This document shows, in pieces, positions 33,377 through 42,665 of a DNA stretch of 64,000 nt. Source of the DNA: an uncultured Lachnospiraceae bacterium. GTDB lineage: Bacteria > Bacillota > Clostridia > Lachnospirales > Lachnospiraceae. A program made the translations under genes and the position numbers. Within the stretch, counting starts at the first letter, position 1; every line of letters begins with the position of its first letter. The stretch spans positions 1-64,000 of the forward strand of contig ONHF01000003.1 in the NCBI GenBank assembly GCA_900317555.1, in the 5' to 3' direction. A model generated the notes under the pieces. The model worked only from the letters and a program-made list of their open reading frames with translations, made no database searches and was not told where the DNA came from.

Positions 33377-35104
33377 TTAAAGGAGCGCTTTTACCGCATC
33401 CGTAAGCTCTTCGTTTTTCTTCGCCGCATCTTCAAGGCCGGTTCCCTTCACGCCCATGTAGAACTTGATCTTGGGTTCCGTGCCCGAAGGTCTTGCGCAG
33501 CACCAGGCATCCTTGTCCAGCTGGAAGTAAAGAACATTGGACTTCGGCAGTCCCGTCGTTCCTTCTGCACCGGTCGCAGGGTCCACAGTCTTTCCGGTCT
33601 CATAGTCGCGGAACTGCACAACCTTCCAGTCCGCGAACTGCTTCGGCGGATTCGCGCGGAGCTTGTCCATGAGAGCCGCGATCTGTTTCGCGCCGTCCAT
33701 GCCGGGCATCGTGATCGCAAGCTGCGATTCCCTGTAATAACCGTACTCATCATAAATGCGGAGCATCTGATCACAGAGCGTCAGTCCCTGCTTCTTATAG
33801 AAAGCAGCCGCCTCACACAGCATCATGACCGCTGCCGGCGCGTCCTTATCGCGTGCGTGCGTTCCGGGCAGGCACCCGTAGGATTCCTCCAGACCGAAGA
33901 CATAGTTGTACGAATGCTGCTCTTCGAAGAGCCGGATCTGCTCGCCGATATATTTGAAACCGGTCAGAACTTCCACATAGTGCAGGCCGTATTTCTCCGC
34001 GACCGCCTTCGCGAGGTTTGTCGTTACGATCGTCGTCACGAACGCGGGATTCTCCGGCATGGTTCCGGTCTTTGTTCTCTCGCGCAGAATATACTCTCCG
34101 ATCAGCATGCCGGACATATTACCGGTGAAGGCCATATATTCGCCGGTCTTTGTGTCCTTCGCGTAAATGCCGAGACGGTCCGCGTCCGGATCGGTCGCGA
34201 GCACGATGTCCGCGTCCTTTTCCTTCGCAAGCGCAAGCGCAAGCTTGAATGCCTTGGGATCTTCGGGGTTCGGATATTCGAGCGTTGTGAAATCCGGGTC
34301 AGGGTCTCTCTGCTCCGGCACGACATAGACATGCTTGAAGCCGAGCTCGGAAAGGACTCTGGTTACCGGCACAAGGCCCGCGCCGTGGAACGGCGTGTAA
34401 ACGATCCGGATATCGTCCGCCATCTCACGGATGACATCGGGATGGATAATCTGCTTCTTGAGCGCTTCCATGTAGGCGTCATCGACTTCACTCCCGAAAT
34501 AAACAAGAAGTCCCTGCGCCTTCGCAGCCTCCTCCTTTATGGTCCGGACATCATTGTAGTCGGTCACCGCGTTGACATCCGCGATTATGCCGGTATCATG
34601 CGGCGGCGTTACCTGTGCGCCGTCTTCCCAGTAAACCTTGTAGCCGTTATATGCGGGCGGATTGTGGGAAGCCGTAATCTCGACGCCTGCCTGGCACCCA
34701 AAATAGCGAAGAGCAAACGACTCCTCCGGGACAGGGCGCAGTGTATCGGAAAGATAGGCCTTGATGCCGTTTGCCGCAAGACAAAGCGCTGTCTCCTTCG
34801 CGAACTCCGGTGACATCCTTCTCGAGTCATAAGAGATCGCGACCCCCTTCTGCGGATCGCCGTTCTTTAAAATGTAGTTTGCAAGTCCCTGCGTCGCCTT
34901 GCGGACCGTATATATGTTCATACGGTTCGTGCCGGCGCCGATCACGCCGCGAAGGCCGCCCGTGCCGAAAGCGAGATCCTTGTAGAAGCGGTCCTCGATT
35001 TCCTTTTCGTCCCCTTGCACAGACCGCAGTTCCTCTTTGGTCTTCTCGTCGAAATACGGGTCCGTGAGCCAGTAATTCAGCTGCTGCTGCACTCTTTCAA
35101 GCAT
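33377..35104 (-). CDS. Phosphoglucomutase / phosphomannomutase (alpha-D-phosphohexomutase family)
   Basis: Interconverts hexose 6- and 1-phosphates. The 575 residues show all four family domains: GTGGLRGVIGAG near the start, the phosphoserine loop TASHNPPAYNGYK (Ser146), the metal loop ATDPDADRLG, the sugar-specificity loop GLEESYG, and the phosphate-binding CARPSGTEPKIK. Length fits the PgcA-type phosphoglucomutases of Firmicutes. Lying inside the polysaccharide operon, it would supply glucose 1-phosphate for RfbA and for the UDP-sugar used by the initiating transferase. It is flanked by GT2 genes within 22 bases on each side. Confidence 0.93.
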   Translation of the reverse strand: MLERVQQQLNYWLTDPYFDEKTKEELRSVQGDEKEIEDRFYKDLAFGTGGLRGVIGAGTNRMNIYTVRKATQGLANYILKNGDPQKGVAISYDSRRMSPEFAKETALCLAANGIKAYLSDTLRPVPEESFALRYFGCQAGVEITASHNPPAYNGYKVYWEDGAQVTPPHDTGIIADVNAVTDYNDVRTIKEEAAKAQGLLVYFGSEVDDAYMEALKKQIIHPDVIREMADDIRIVYTPFHGAGLVPVTRVLSELGFKHVYVVPEQRDPDPDFTTLEYPNPEDPKAFKLALALAKEKDADIVLATDPDADRLGIYAKDTKTGEYMAFTGNMSGMLIGEYILRERTKTGTMPENPAFVTTIVTTNLAKAVAEKYGLHYVEVLTGFKYIGEQIRLFEEQHSYNYVFGLEESYGCLPGTHARDKDAPAAVMMLCEAAAFYKKQGLTLCDQMLRIYDEYGYYRESQLAITMPGMDGAKQIAALMDKLRANPPKQFADWKVVQFRDYETGKTVDPATGAEGTTGLPKSNVLYFQLDKDAWCCARPSGTEPKIKFYMGVKGTGLEDAAKKNEELTDAVKALL

Positions 35105-35125
35105 GTGTCATACCTCCTGATACAA

Positions 35126-37153
35126 TTAATCCTGTACTTTCAGTGAAAAATCACTTCTGTCCAGTGTGAAATTCGGATTGTAGTAAGGATCGCCCCTCTC
35201 AATAACCTCTTTCCACCTTGTGCGGAAGTGCTCCGCTTCCCTGTCGTAGCGTTTCGCGTTTTCGGAATGCGGATCCTCCACATCCGAGCCGCGCGAGAGC
35301 GACTCATAATGGTAGAGCTCCGCGAACGGCGTAAATACATTCAGATAATTCTTCTGCCTGCAGCGCAGACAAAAGTCAACATCATTGAGAGAAACTTCAA
35401 ATGTCTCGTCCAGGCCGCCGAGCTCGTCATAGATGCGCTTCTTAACCATCAGGCACGCGCCGGTCACCGCGCTCATATTCTGCGCGTAGCAAAGACGCCC
35501 CATGTATCCGAGGTTCTCGCGCCGCTGCCGGTAATGCACGTGTCCCGCCGTCCTGTGCGCGCCAAGGCCAATCACGATCCCCGCGTGCTGGATCGTCTTA
35601 TCCGGGTAATAGAGCTTGCCGCCGACACAGGCGACATCATCTCTTTGCGCGTACATCAGAAGCTCTTCGATCCAGTTAAGTGAAATCACTTCCGTATCAT
35701 TGTTCAGAAGCAGGATATATTCCCCGCGCGCCTTTGAGACACCGAAGTTGTTGATGCGCGAATAGTTGAAGGCTTCGCCTTCCGCGTATTTATATTCTAC
35801 TACAGATACGCGGTCTTTGTATGGCCCGCTCGTCACTTCTTTGTAGTAACGCTTTGTCTCTTCCTCCGTGCTGCCGTTTTCGACGATAATGATTTCATAG
35901 TTCTCGTAGGTCGATTTTTCAAAGATCGAGGTCAGGCAGCGCTTGAGATCCTGCGCGTGGTCCCTGTTCGCAATCACGATGCTGACCAGCGGATCTCCCT
36001 GAATCTCATAGGTGATTTTGAAAATCGTCTCAAACGCGCGCGTCGAGGTGATCTTGAAATTCGCAAAGCCGTGGCGGCGCAGATGATCCGCGACAGCGCC
36101 TTTGGCGGCGTCGATCGCGTATGTTTTGGCGGCAATATTGCCCGCGGTGGAGCCCGCGTGACTTCTCCAATAATACAGGAGTTTCGGCACATGTACAATC
36201 TTGCGCGCCTTGTCCGTCAGCCGCAGAATCATGTCGTGGTCCTGCGAGCCGTCAAACTCGCTGCGATAGAGCTCTTCTCCCTCAAGGAGCTTCCGGTCAA
36301 AACAGGACAGATGACAGATATAATTGTTCGCCCGGAGATTATCGATCGCGTAATCCGGCTTGAAATGAATCGTCACAAAGTGATTCAGGTTCGATTCCCG
36401 GAACGTCGTCTCGTCGCAGTACAGATAATCGGCGCCCTGTTCGTTAATGACCTTCGCGTACTCGTACAGAACTGACGGGTGCAGGTAGTCGTCATGATCA
36501 AACGGCGCGATATATTCTCCTTTTGCAAGCTCAAGACACTGGTTTGTGTTGTACGAGATGCCGCCGTTTTTATCCAGCTTCTTATATGCAATTCTCTTCG
36601 CGAGGTTTTCGCTGCGGCTTCTGTATTCGGCGACGACCTTTCCGACATAGGCATGGGCATCGTCCGAGCCGTCCGCGAGGCAGAGCTGCCAGTTGTCATA
36701 GGTCTGGTTTAAAACCGAATCCAGCATATCCCGCAGGTACTCTTCGGGCGTATTGTACAGCGGCACAAGAATGCTGAACAGAACGCGGTTCTGAAAAGCC
36801 GCCGATTCCTTTTCCTGTCTGGCCCGCTCTTCTTTGTCCGGAAAGCTTGCGGTTCCGTATCCCTTGACGGCCTGTTTTTCGCGGATCTTGTACTGCACCT
36901 TTTTGATGACGCCTCTTGCGTCGCCCTGATTGCGGATGCGGTCCGCCTGGCGCCGCACAAAGTGATATACCTCTCTTGCGGGCTTCGACACCTTCCAGAG
37001 TCCGTTGTTATGGATGCGGTCCAGCTTGAACTGCAGATCATCCACCTGATCCTCGAGCGACGCCACCCGTTCGAGAAGAAACGCGGCCTTCGCCCGTTCC
37101 TTCTCGTAGGCTTCTTTATAATCTTTTATCTCGTCTTTGTTCTGTGTATCCAT
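35126..37153 (-). CDS. Double-domain glycosyltransferase (two GT2 modules)
   Basis: 675 residues. A coiled-coil start (about 5-50) is followed by two GT2 modules: one at about 124-345 (FSILVPLYNTPEEYLRDML, KNGGISYNTNQCL, APFDHDDYL) and one at about 390-620 (VSIVIANRDHAQDLKRCL, VENGSTEEE, LLLNNDTEV, LNDVDFCLR, YHYESLSRG). Both keep an acidic metal-binding motif, so both may be active, giving a two-linkage polymerase. Similar tandem proteins occur in rhamnan and teichoic-type clusters. It lies 4 bases after the next GT2 gene, implying co-translation. Confidence 0.88.
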   Translation of the reverse strand: MDTQNKDEIKDYKEAYEKERAKAAFLLERVASLEDQVDDLQFKLDRIHNNGLWKVSKPAREVYHFVRRQADRIRNQGDARGVIKKVQYKIREKQAVKGYGTASFPDKEERARQEKESAAFQNRVLFSILVPLYNTPEEYLRDMLDSVLNQTYDNWQLCLADGSDDAHAYVGKVVAEYRSRSENLAKRIAYKKLDKNGGISYNTNQCLELAKGEYIAPFDHDDYLHPSVLYEYAKVINEQGADYLYCDETTFRESNLNHFVTIHFKPDYAIDNLRANNYICHLSCFDRKLLEGEELYRSEFDGSQDHDMILRLTDKARKIVHVPKLLYYWRSHAGSTAGNIAAKTYAIDAAKGAVADHLRRHGFANFKITSTRAFETIFKITYEIQGDPLVSIVIANRDHAQDLKRCLTSIFEKSTYENYEIIIVENGSTEEETKRYYKEVTSGPYKDRVSVVEYKYAEGEAFNYSRINNFGVSKARGEYILLLNNDTEVISLNWIEELLMYAQRDDVACVGGKLYYPDKTIQHAGIVIGLGAHRTAGHVHYRQRRENLGYMGRLCYAQNMSAVTGACLMVKKRIYDELGGLDETFEVSLNDVDFCLRCRQKNYLNVFTPFAELYHYESLSRGSDVEDPHSENAKRYDREAEHFRTRWKEVIERGDPYYNPNFTLDRSDFSLKVQD

Positions 37154-37157
37154 AGCC

Positions 37158-39245
37158 TCACTTTACAGTCAGCGTAACATCCGACCAGTTCACGATATTG
37201 CGTCTTGACGTGCGGTCGTCCGCCAGCATGCCGACGAGGTAGCTCCCCTTCGGCAGTGCGTCGGAAGTGATGACCGCGCCGAAGCCGGTCAGCTTGTCAT
37301 TGATCTGATCCGTCAGGTTTGCGGCAATATCCTCGCGGTACATGCTGCGCGCCGGCAGTAAGAATACGTCTCCCGACTGCTCGTTCTTCAAAAGGATCTT
37401 CCGCTCGTATACGGCATTGTCCGCGTTAATGACAAACGAATATCCCTTGATGTAGTAGCCCTGCCCTTCCATGAGCGGGTGCAGCGCGTACGGGCCGGTC
37501 AGCCAACGGTCCAGACTGTTCGCGAATTCAACGCCAAGGCGCAGCACCGGATCGGTCCACTCGGGTTTAATCTTACCGGTGACAAGCTGCGGCGTCACGT
37601 ACTCCGGATGGCGAAGGCTCGCGTCCTCGGCAGCAATGCGGAATCTTGTGACCGCCGGGTCCTGTTCCAGATACGGATGATAGAACGGGTCCCGTTCAAA
37701 GAGCGCAGGGTGCATTTTCAGGAGCGCTTCCTGCTCATTGGAAAGCCGCAGCGATTTGATCTGATCCTTCCTGTCGTCTCCCCTCGAAAGCGATTCATGA
37801 TGATAAAGATACATGTTGTTGCGGACAACATTGTAATAGCCGAGCTCGAAAATTTTAAGGCAAAGATCAATGTCATTAAAGGCAACCGCGAAGTGCTCCT
37901 CGTCAAAGCCGCCCGCCTGTTCGAAGACTTCCGCCCGTACCATAAGGCACGCGCCGGTCACCGCAATCACATTTCTGACGCCTTTGTTGAAGCCGAAATA
38001 ATGCACTTCCTTATTGCTGCAGTACTGGAGCTTGTGAATCGGGCCGGCATGCACGTTGACAACGCCCGCGTGCTGGATAATATCCGAGTTCGGATATAAG
38101 AGCTTTGTCCCGACCGCGCCGACATACGGAAGCTTCGCCTTTTCCGAAAGGTAGGACAGCCAGTTCGGCTTCGCAATCGTAATATCGTCATTCAGGAAAA
38201 GCAGCAGTTCCCCGTTCGCATGCCGTGCGCCGAGATTGCACATCTTCGAGAAGTTGAACGGCATCGGCTCATAAACATACTCGTAGCCGCCGATATCTTT
38301 TTCGCCGTGCACTTTAAGTGTCCGTTCGACCCACGCGCGGTTCTCTTCACTACTGCCGTTATCGACAACAATGATTTCATACGGCGAGGACTTGGTGTTT
38401 TCCTCAATGGACTTGATGCAGTCCAGAAGCACCTTCGGATTATCCTTGCTGGGAATAATAATGCTGACGAGCCGCTGCGAAGCGGATTCGTCGCTGAAAC
38501 GCCCTGTCAGGGAGCCGCGGATCAGATTGCTGTCCCAGGGGGTCAGCTTTCTGGACGCGTGAAACAGGACTTCCGGAATATGGCCGACCGGGAATCTTCC
38601 GGCGTTTCTTCTGGAAAAGCCGCCGTCGGCCTGCGCGATTTTCAGGCACAGGCTCCCGTAGATCCAGGAGCGCATGCGCTCGTCCAGTTCCGCTGAGGCC
38701 GCTTCCTTTTCCTCTTCGCTGTCCGCCGCGATGCTCGCTCTTGCCTCAAACGCGGCCGCGGTCCTCTCACCCGGATTGATCAGCATGAGCTCGCTTGCCC
38801 TGATCGCGAAGATACTGCCGAAGTAAAATGTGGACAGAAAGGTATCCGGCGACCAGTCCGGTTTCAGCCAGGGGTCGGTCAGATGGCCGTGTTCGTCGAG
38901 TCTGTCCTCATCGCCGTAGACCATATTGACCAGCGGATTTTCCGCAAAGTAATCGCGGATCAGTGTCTCTGCGCCACGGGCCAGCGTTCCGTCGTCTTCG
39001 CAGGCGATAATGATGTCGCAGTCCACCTTGCCGGAGAGAATATAGCTTCGCAGATGCGAGTACCTGACAACCTCCACGCGGAAGGCTTTGCCCCTCGTAT
39101 GGTCCTTCTCCACCAGCTGCCGGTCCAGATCCTGCAAGTGGTATTTGTACCAGACAGCGTAAATATCGCTTTTTTCGTGAAGTTCGTTTTCGTACCTTGC
39201 GTCGCACTTGCGCTTAAGATACTGTTTAACTGCCTGCTTGAGCAT
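37158..39245 (-). CDS. Large glycosyltransferase family 2 protein with C-terminal beta domain
   Basis: 695 residues. The N-terminal 45-245 resembles a shortened GT2 (VDCDIIIACEDDGTLARG, MVYGDEDRLDEHG) that may not be catalytic. A complete GT2 domain covers about 258-495 (VSIIIPSKDNPKVLLDCI, VDNGSSEENR, LLFLNDDITI, FAVAFNDIDLCLK, LYHHESLSRGDD). Residues 565-695 look like a beta-sandwich accessory domain (YYIKGYSFVINADNAVYERK, in two strands). It follows the methyltransferase/kinase-like gene by 16 bases and precedes the double GT2 by 4. Confidence 0.86.
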   Translation of the reverse strand: MLKQAVKQYLKRKCDARYENELHEKSDIYAVWYKYHLQDLDRQLVEKDHTRGKAFRVEVVRYSHLRSYILSGKVDCDIIIACEDDGTLARGAETLIRDYFAENPLVNMVYGDEDRLDEHGHLTDPWLKPDWSPDTFLSTFYFGSIFAIRASELMLINPGERTAAAFEARASIAADSEEEKEAASAELDERMRSWIYGSLCLKIAQADGGFSRRNAGRFPVGHIPEVLFHASRKLTPWDSNLIRGSLTGRFSDESASQRLVSIIIPSKDNPKVLLDCIKSIEENTKSSPYEIIVVDNGSSEENRAWVERTLKVHGEKDIGGYEYVYEPMPFNFSKMCNLGARHANGELLLFLNDDITIAKPNWLSYLSEKAKLPYVGAVGTKLLYPNSDIIQHAGVVNVHAGPIHKLQYCSNKEVHYFGFNKGVRNVIAVTGACLMVRAEVFEQAGGFDEEHFAVAFNDIDLCLKIFELGYYNVVRNNMYLYHHESLSRGDDRKDQIKSLRLSNEQEALLKMHPALFERDPFYHPYLEQDPAVTRFRIAAEDASLRHPEYVTPQLVTGKIKPEWTDPVLRLGVEFANSLDRWLTGPYALHPLMEGQGYYIKGYSFVINADNAVYERKILLKNEQSGDVFLLPARSMYREDIAANLTDQINDKLTGFGAVITSDALPKGSYLVGMLADDRTSRRNIVNWSDVTLTVK

Positions 39246-39261
39246 TTACACTCCTTTTGTT

Positions 39262-41412
39262 TTACCGCATGGCGTCCGCCATCGTGGAAGGCAGGCCGCA
39301 CATCTGCAGTGTGAAATGAACAAAACGCGTCTTCCCGGAGCTCTCTCTTCTGTGGAATTTCTTCAGATCCCACTCCATGTTCGGGTCGTCGGTCGTAAAA
39401 ACAAGCGCCGGTTTTTCACTCACCGCGTTGCTCTTTAAGTATCTTTGGAACGCGCCGGTATCCGCAAGCACCGTTCCGTCTTCTTCTGTTAAGGCTGTGT
39501 TCCGAAGAAGCACGACGCAGGGACACAGCGCGGGGTCCACGCGGAGGCACCGCACATTGCCTTCCACCGGGACCGTAAAGCGGATCATCCCCTCTGCTTC
39601 ATACTGCTCGGAGACAAAGTATGCCTCGTCTTCATTATACCCTTTTCCGGTATCGTAATACACACGGACTGCCGTCAAAGACCCGGCCTGTTCCTTCTTC
39701 TCTTCCGATGCCTGTGCTTTCTGCTCTTTTGTCTGCAGCTCCGCGGGAATAATGACCTGCATACCGGTCTGCGCGCGGAAATCACCGAGCGCCTGCATGC
39801 CGCCCGTCACTTCGATCTGGAACCGGCGTTCCGCTTCCATAAGGCGCTCCGCTTCTGCCTTTGTCTTACCGCAGATCTGTTCGGCAAAGTCTTCGCCAAG
39901 CAGGGCGTCCAGAGCCCTCGCGCGCCGTTTGTTTTCCAGTCTGTAAAGAAGAAGCGCCCGGTACAGAAGATCATTAACAGGAATGCAGCGGTCCGTTTCC
40001 CACTCGTAGTCCACCGCGGTCCATGCGTCTGCGTCAACCAGAAGATTAGCAAAGGTCATGTCCTGATCTGCCGCGGGAAGGTTTTCTCTGTAGGACAGAC
40101 GCTCCCTGTATTCTTCGATCAGCCGCAGGAAGCCGTCCTTATCGTGCCTAAAAAGGCACGCGTCCAGCAGTGCTTCCAGCGGTTCTCCCTGAACATAGTC
40201 AAAACATACGCTGCCGTCATCCATCAGCCTGCATGGCGCGATCCGGATGGAGCGGGAAACTGTCTCCGCGCGTGCAGCCTCGGCATTCCCTTCCTCCGGC
40301 TCAAAGCGCGCCCGCAGCTTCTCATACGACGCCGCCATTCTTCTGACATGCTCCTGTGCCTCTTTCGTCAGAGGATATTTGAGAATCCGGCGCGGATTTT
40401 CCGCAAGCTCTGTCCGTATCCGGTAACGCGGCGCCCGGTCATTGGAAAACTTCGCGTAGGAAACTGGAAGAGGGTCTCCTACGATAACCTCAAAAGAATT
40501 GGCAAAGACCGGATACAGGCCATCCCGTGTAATTCCCTCATAGGCTTCATGCTCATCAAAAAGAAGAAGCCGGTCCATGTCGAAATTGCGGATGTTGTCG
40601 GTCAGCTCGCTCCCGTCCGGAAGGCGGGTGTCGGAATAGATGCTGCTCATGAACTTGTAGTCCGGATACGGATAATAGAACGAGTATTCATTCATGCCGC
40701 AGCCGCGCAGGATTTTTTCAAGCGCGGGTCTTGAAAACGTCGTCGCGGGGTGCTCTCCCGGATAGTTCTCGATCCCGTCAAAATAACGCGCGGAATGATC
40801 CTCTTTACAGCCCGCAAAATATTTCAGTCCCAGACGGTTCTCGATCGCGATCACAATGCGGCCGGCCGGCGTTTCCCGAAGGTGTGCGTAAATGCGGCGG
40901 AGCTCCTCGCGGAACGGGTCCTCCGCCTTGATATAACTGCCGGCGTACTCGAATACGCCGATCAGAAAGATATAGTCATAATCGCAGGGAAGGTGCGGTT
41001 CGATATCTTCGAAATTACCGACCATGATCTTTACGTTCCCGCAGTCTTTGTGGCGGTACGCGTTGATCATGGAGCGTTTCCTTGAAAGCTCCACACAGGT
41101 CACCTGCGCGCACTTCTTCGCGAGAACACCGGTGATGGCACCCGGTCCCGCGCCAATCTCCAGAACCTTTTCGTTTCCGGTAAACGGAATCCAATCCACG
41201 ATATTACCGCGGATCGAGGAAAGGTGATACAACACCGGCCAGCTCTTCTTCTCCCGGATGATTTTCTCGAAGCACTCTGCGGGATTGTTCTGCACGATCT
41301 CTAAAATTTCGTCCTCGACCGCGCCGTCGCAGTAATAATCCTCGCCGGGATAATAAGTGTAATCGAGCGTCACCTGTCCGATTTTTTCAGTTCTGCTGCC
41401 TGCTTCCTGCAT
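39262..41412 (-). CDS. SAM methyltransferase / kinase-like fusion, possible polysaccharide chain-capping enzyme
   Basis: About 716 residues. Residues 60-250 are a class I methyltransferase (VLEIGAGPGAITG near 85-97, acidic loop CVELSRKR). Residues 310-495 look like a small-molecule kinase fold: KYSN-like YAKFSNDRAP, a Lys in RRILKYPL (347), then DQDMTFANLLV (Asp453, Asn458, spaced as in APH kinases) and VDYEW (Asp470, the DFG-type position). A helical stretch (about 497-565) precedes a C-terminal beta domain (580-718). Numbers count from an in-frame TTG at 41418; I prefer ATG 41412, 10 bases after AGGTG. The gene overlaps the Wzt-like ATPase gene. Domain order and size recall E. coli O9a WbdD. 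The methyltransferase is secure; the kinase is inference. Confidence 0.8.
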   Translation of the reverse strand: MQEAGSRTEKIGQVTLDYTYYPGEDYYCDGAVEDEILEIVQNNPAECFEKIIREKKSWPVLYHLSSIRGNIVDWIPFTGNEKVLEIGAGPGAITGVLAKKCAQVTCVELSRKRSMINAYRHKDCGNVKIMVGNFEDIEPHLPCDYDYIFLIGVFEYAGSYIKAEDPFREELRRIYAHLRETPAGRIVIAIENRLGLKYFAGCKEDHSARYFDGIENYPGEHPATTFSRPALEKILRGCGMNEYSFYYPYPDYKFMSSIYSDTRLPDGSELTDNIRNFDMDRLLLFDEHEAYEGITRDGLYPVFANSFEVIVGDPLPVSYAKFSNDRAPRYRIRTELAENPRRILKYPLTKEAQEHVRRMAASYEKLRARFEPEEGNAEAARAETVSRSIRIAPCRLMDDGSVCFDYVQGEPLEALLDACLFRHDKDGFLRLIEEYRERLSYRENLPAADQDMTFANLLVDADAWTAVDYEWETDRCIPVNDLLYRALLLYRLENKRRARALDALLGEDFAEQICGKTKAEAERLMEAERRFQIEVTGGMQALGDFRAQTGMQVIIPAELQTKEQKAQASEEKKEQAGSLTAVRVYYDTGKGYNEDEAYFVSEQYEAEGMIRFTVPVEGNVRCLRVDPALCPCVVLLRNTALTEEDGTVLADTGAFQRYLKSNAVSEKPALVFTTDDPNMEWDLKKFHRRESSGKTRFVHFTLQMCGLPSTMADAMR

Positions 41413-42661
41413 CTTCAATGGTCACCTTTGAATTCATGTCGTAGTAGCCGACCGTGTTCTTTCCCGATACCACGGTCATGTTCATGACATCATAAAGCCT
41501 GTGATAAACCGTGAAATTCTCGCCTTCATAACCGGTCACGCCGAACGAAATCAGGTACTCCCCTCCCTGCAGATCGACTTTCTGCCGGAAGGAAATAATT
41601 TTGACGTCGCCCTTGGAAACCGGCTCCAGAAACGCCTTCTCGAACATGGTGTTGGTTCCGGTGATCTCGACGCCGTATTTGTTCTTGATTGTGAAAGCGA
41701 AGATCGGCGCCTTTACGTCCTCGTTGAAACGCACCTTCATCCGGAATGTACACCCGGTGCCCTTCATGATCGTCGAGTTCGGGTTCCCCTGATTGTCCAG
41801 AATCGTGTAATCGACAATCGCTGCCTTCAGGGACCCGTACTCAAGCGTTTCCTTGTTGACCGGTGCCTTGTTCACGCGCTCCGGTACCTTCGCGGTTCCC
41901 TTCTTCGCGTCCGGGTCGTACTGGCCGACCAGCACCTGCTTGTAGATGTCGATCATTTCCTTCGGATCGCCTTCTCCGAGTTTGTGTCCCTGATTTAAAA
42001 GGACTACGCGGTCGCAGTATTTGCTGATGCTCGAGAGGTCGTGGGAGACGAACAGGACTGTTTTGCCCTGCTCTTTGAACTCTTCAAATTTGTGAAAACA
42101 TTTCGCCTGAAAAAAGACATCCCCGACCGCAAGTGCTTCATCCACGATCAGAATTTCCGGATCGATGTTGATCGCGACAGCGAACGCGAGGCGCATGAAC
42201 ATACCGGAGGAATACATTTTGACCGGCTGATAGATGTACTCGCCGATGTCCGCGAACGAAAGAATCGAATCCATCCGGGCTTCAATTTCCTTCTCGGTAA
42301 AGCCGATCATCGTACCATTGAGATAGATGTTCTCAATGCCGTTGTACTCCATGTTGAAGCCGGCGCCCAGTTCCAGAAGCGCAGATATGCGCCCGTTCAC
42401 CTTGACCTCTCCGGAAGTCGGCGTCAGGACGCCCGTGATGATCTTCAGGATTGTCGATTTTCCGGAGCCGTTCGTCCCGATGATGCCGACGGTCTCGCCT
42501 TTGTAGATCGTCATGTCGACATCGTCGAGCGCCATATGTTCGGTGTAGCGCGGCTTCCTCGAAAGGCCGAGCGCGTCGATGACGCGGTCTCTGTTATGCG
42601 CGTACAGTTTATATTTCTTTTTCAGATGCGATACCTGTATCGCGATTTTCCGATCCTGCAT
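41387..42661 (-). CDS. Polysaccharide ABC transporter ATP-binding protein with Wzt-type C-terminal domain
   Basis: Powers export of an undecaprenyl-linked glycan. The 424 residues have the ATPase domain at about 5-245: Walker A GTNGSGKST (62-70), the teichoic/O-antigen exporter motif LLELGAGFNMEYNG (about 95-108), signature YSSGMFMRLAFA (150-161), Walker B ILIVDEAL (Asp174, Glu175), switch His207. Residues 275-395 form a separate beta-rich domain (YGSLKAAIVDYTILDNQG, GVEITGTNT) like the Wzt C-terminal carbohydrate-recognition domain; plain TagH-type ATPases lack this. It overlaps the downstream methyltransferase gene and lies 4 bases from the permease gene. Confidence 0.93.
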   Translation of the reverse strand: MQDRKIAIQVSHLKKKYKLYAHNRDRVIDALGLSRKPRYTEHMALDDVDMTIYKGETVGIIGTNGSGKSTILKIITGVLTPTSGEVKVNGRISALLELGAGFNMEYNGIENIYLNGTMIGFTEKEIEARMDSILSFADIGEYIYQPVKMYSSGMFMRLAFAVAINIDPEILIVDEALAVGDVFFQAKCFHKFEEFKEQGKTVLFVSHDLSSISKYCDRVVLLNQGHKLGEGDPKEMIDIYKQVLVGQYDPDAKKGTAKVPERVNKAPVNKETLEYGSLKAAIVDYTILDNQGNPNSTIMKGTGCTFRMKVRFNEDVKAPIFAFTIKNKYGVEITGTNTMFEKAFLEPVSKGDVKIISFRQKVDLQGGEYLISFGVTGYEGENFTVYHRLYDVMNMTVVSGKNTVGYYDMNSKVTIEDAGSRQQN

Positions 42662-42665
42662 AGAT

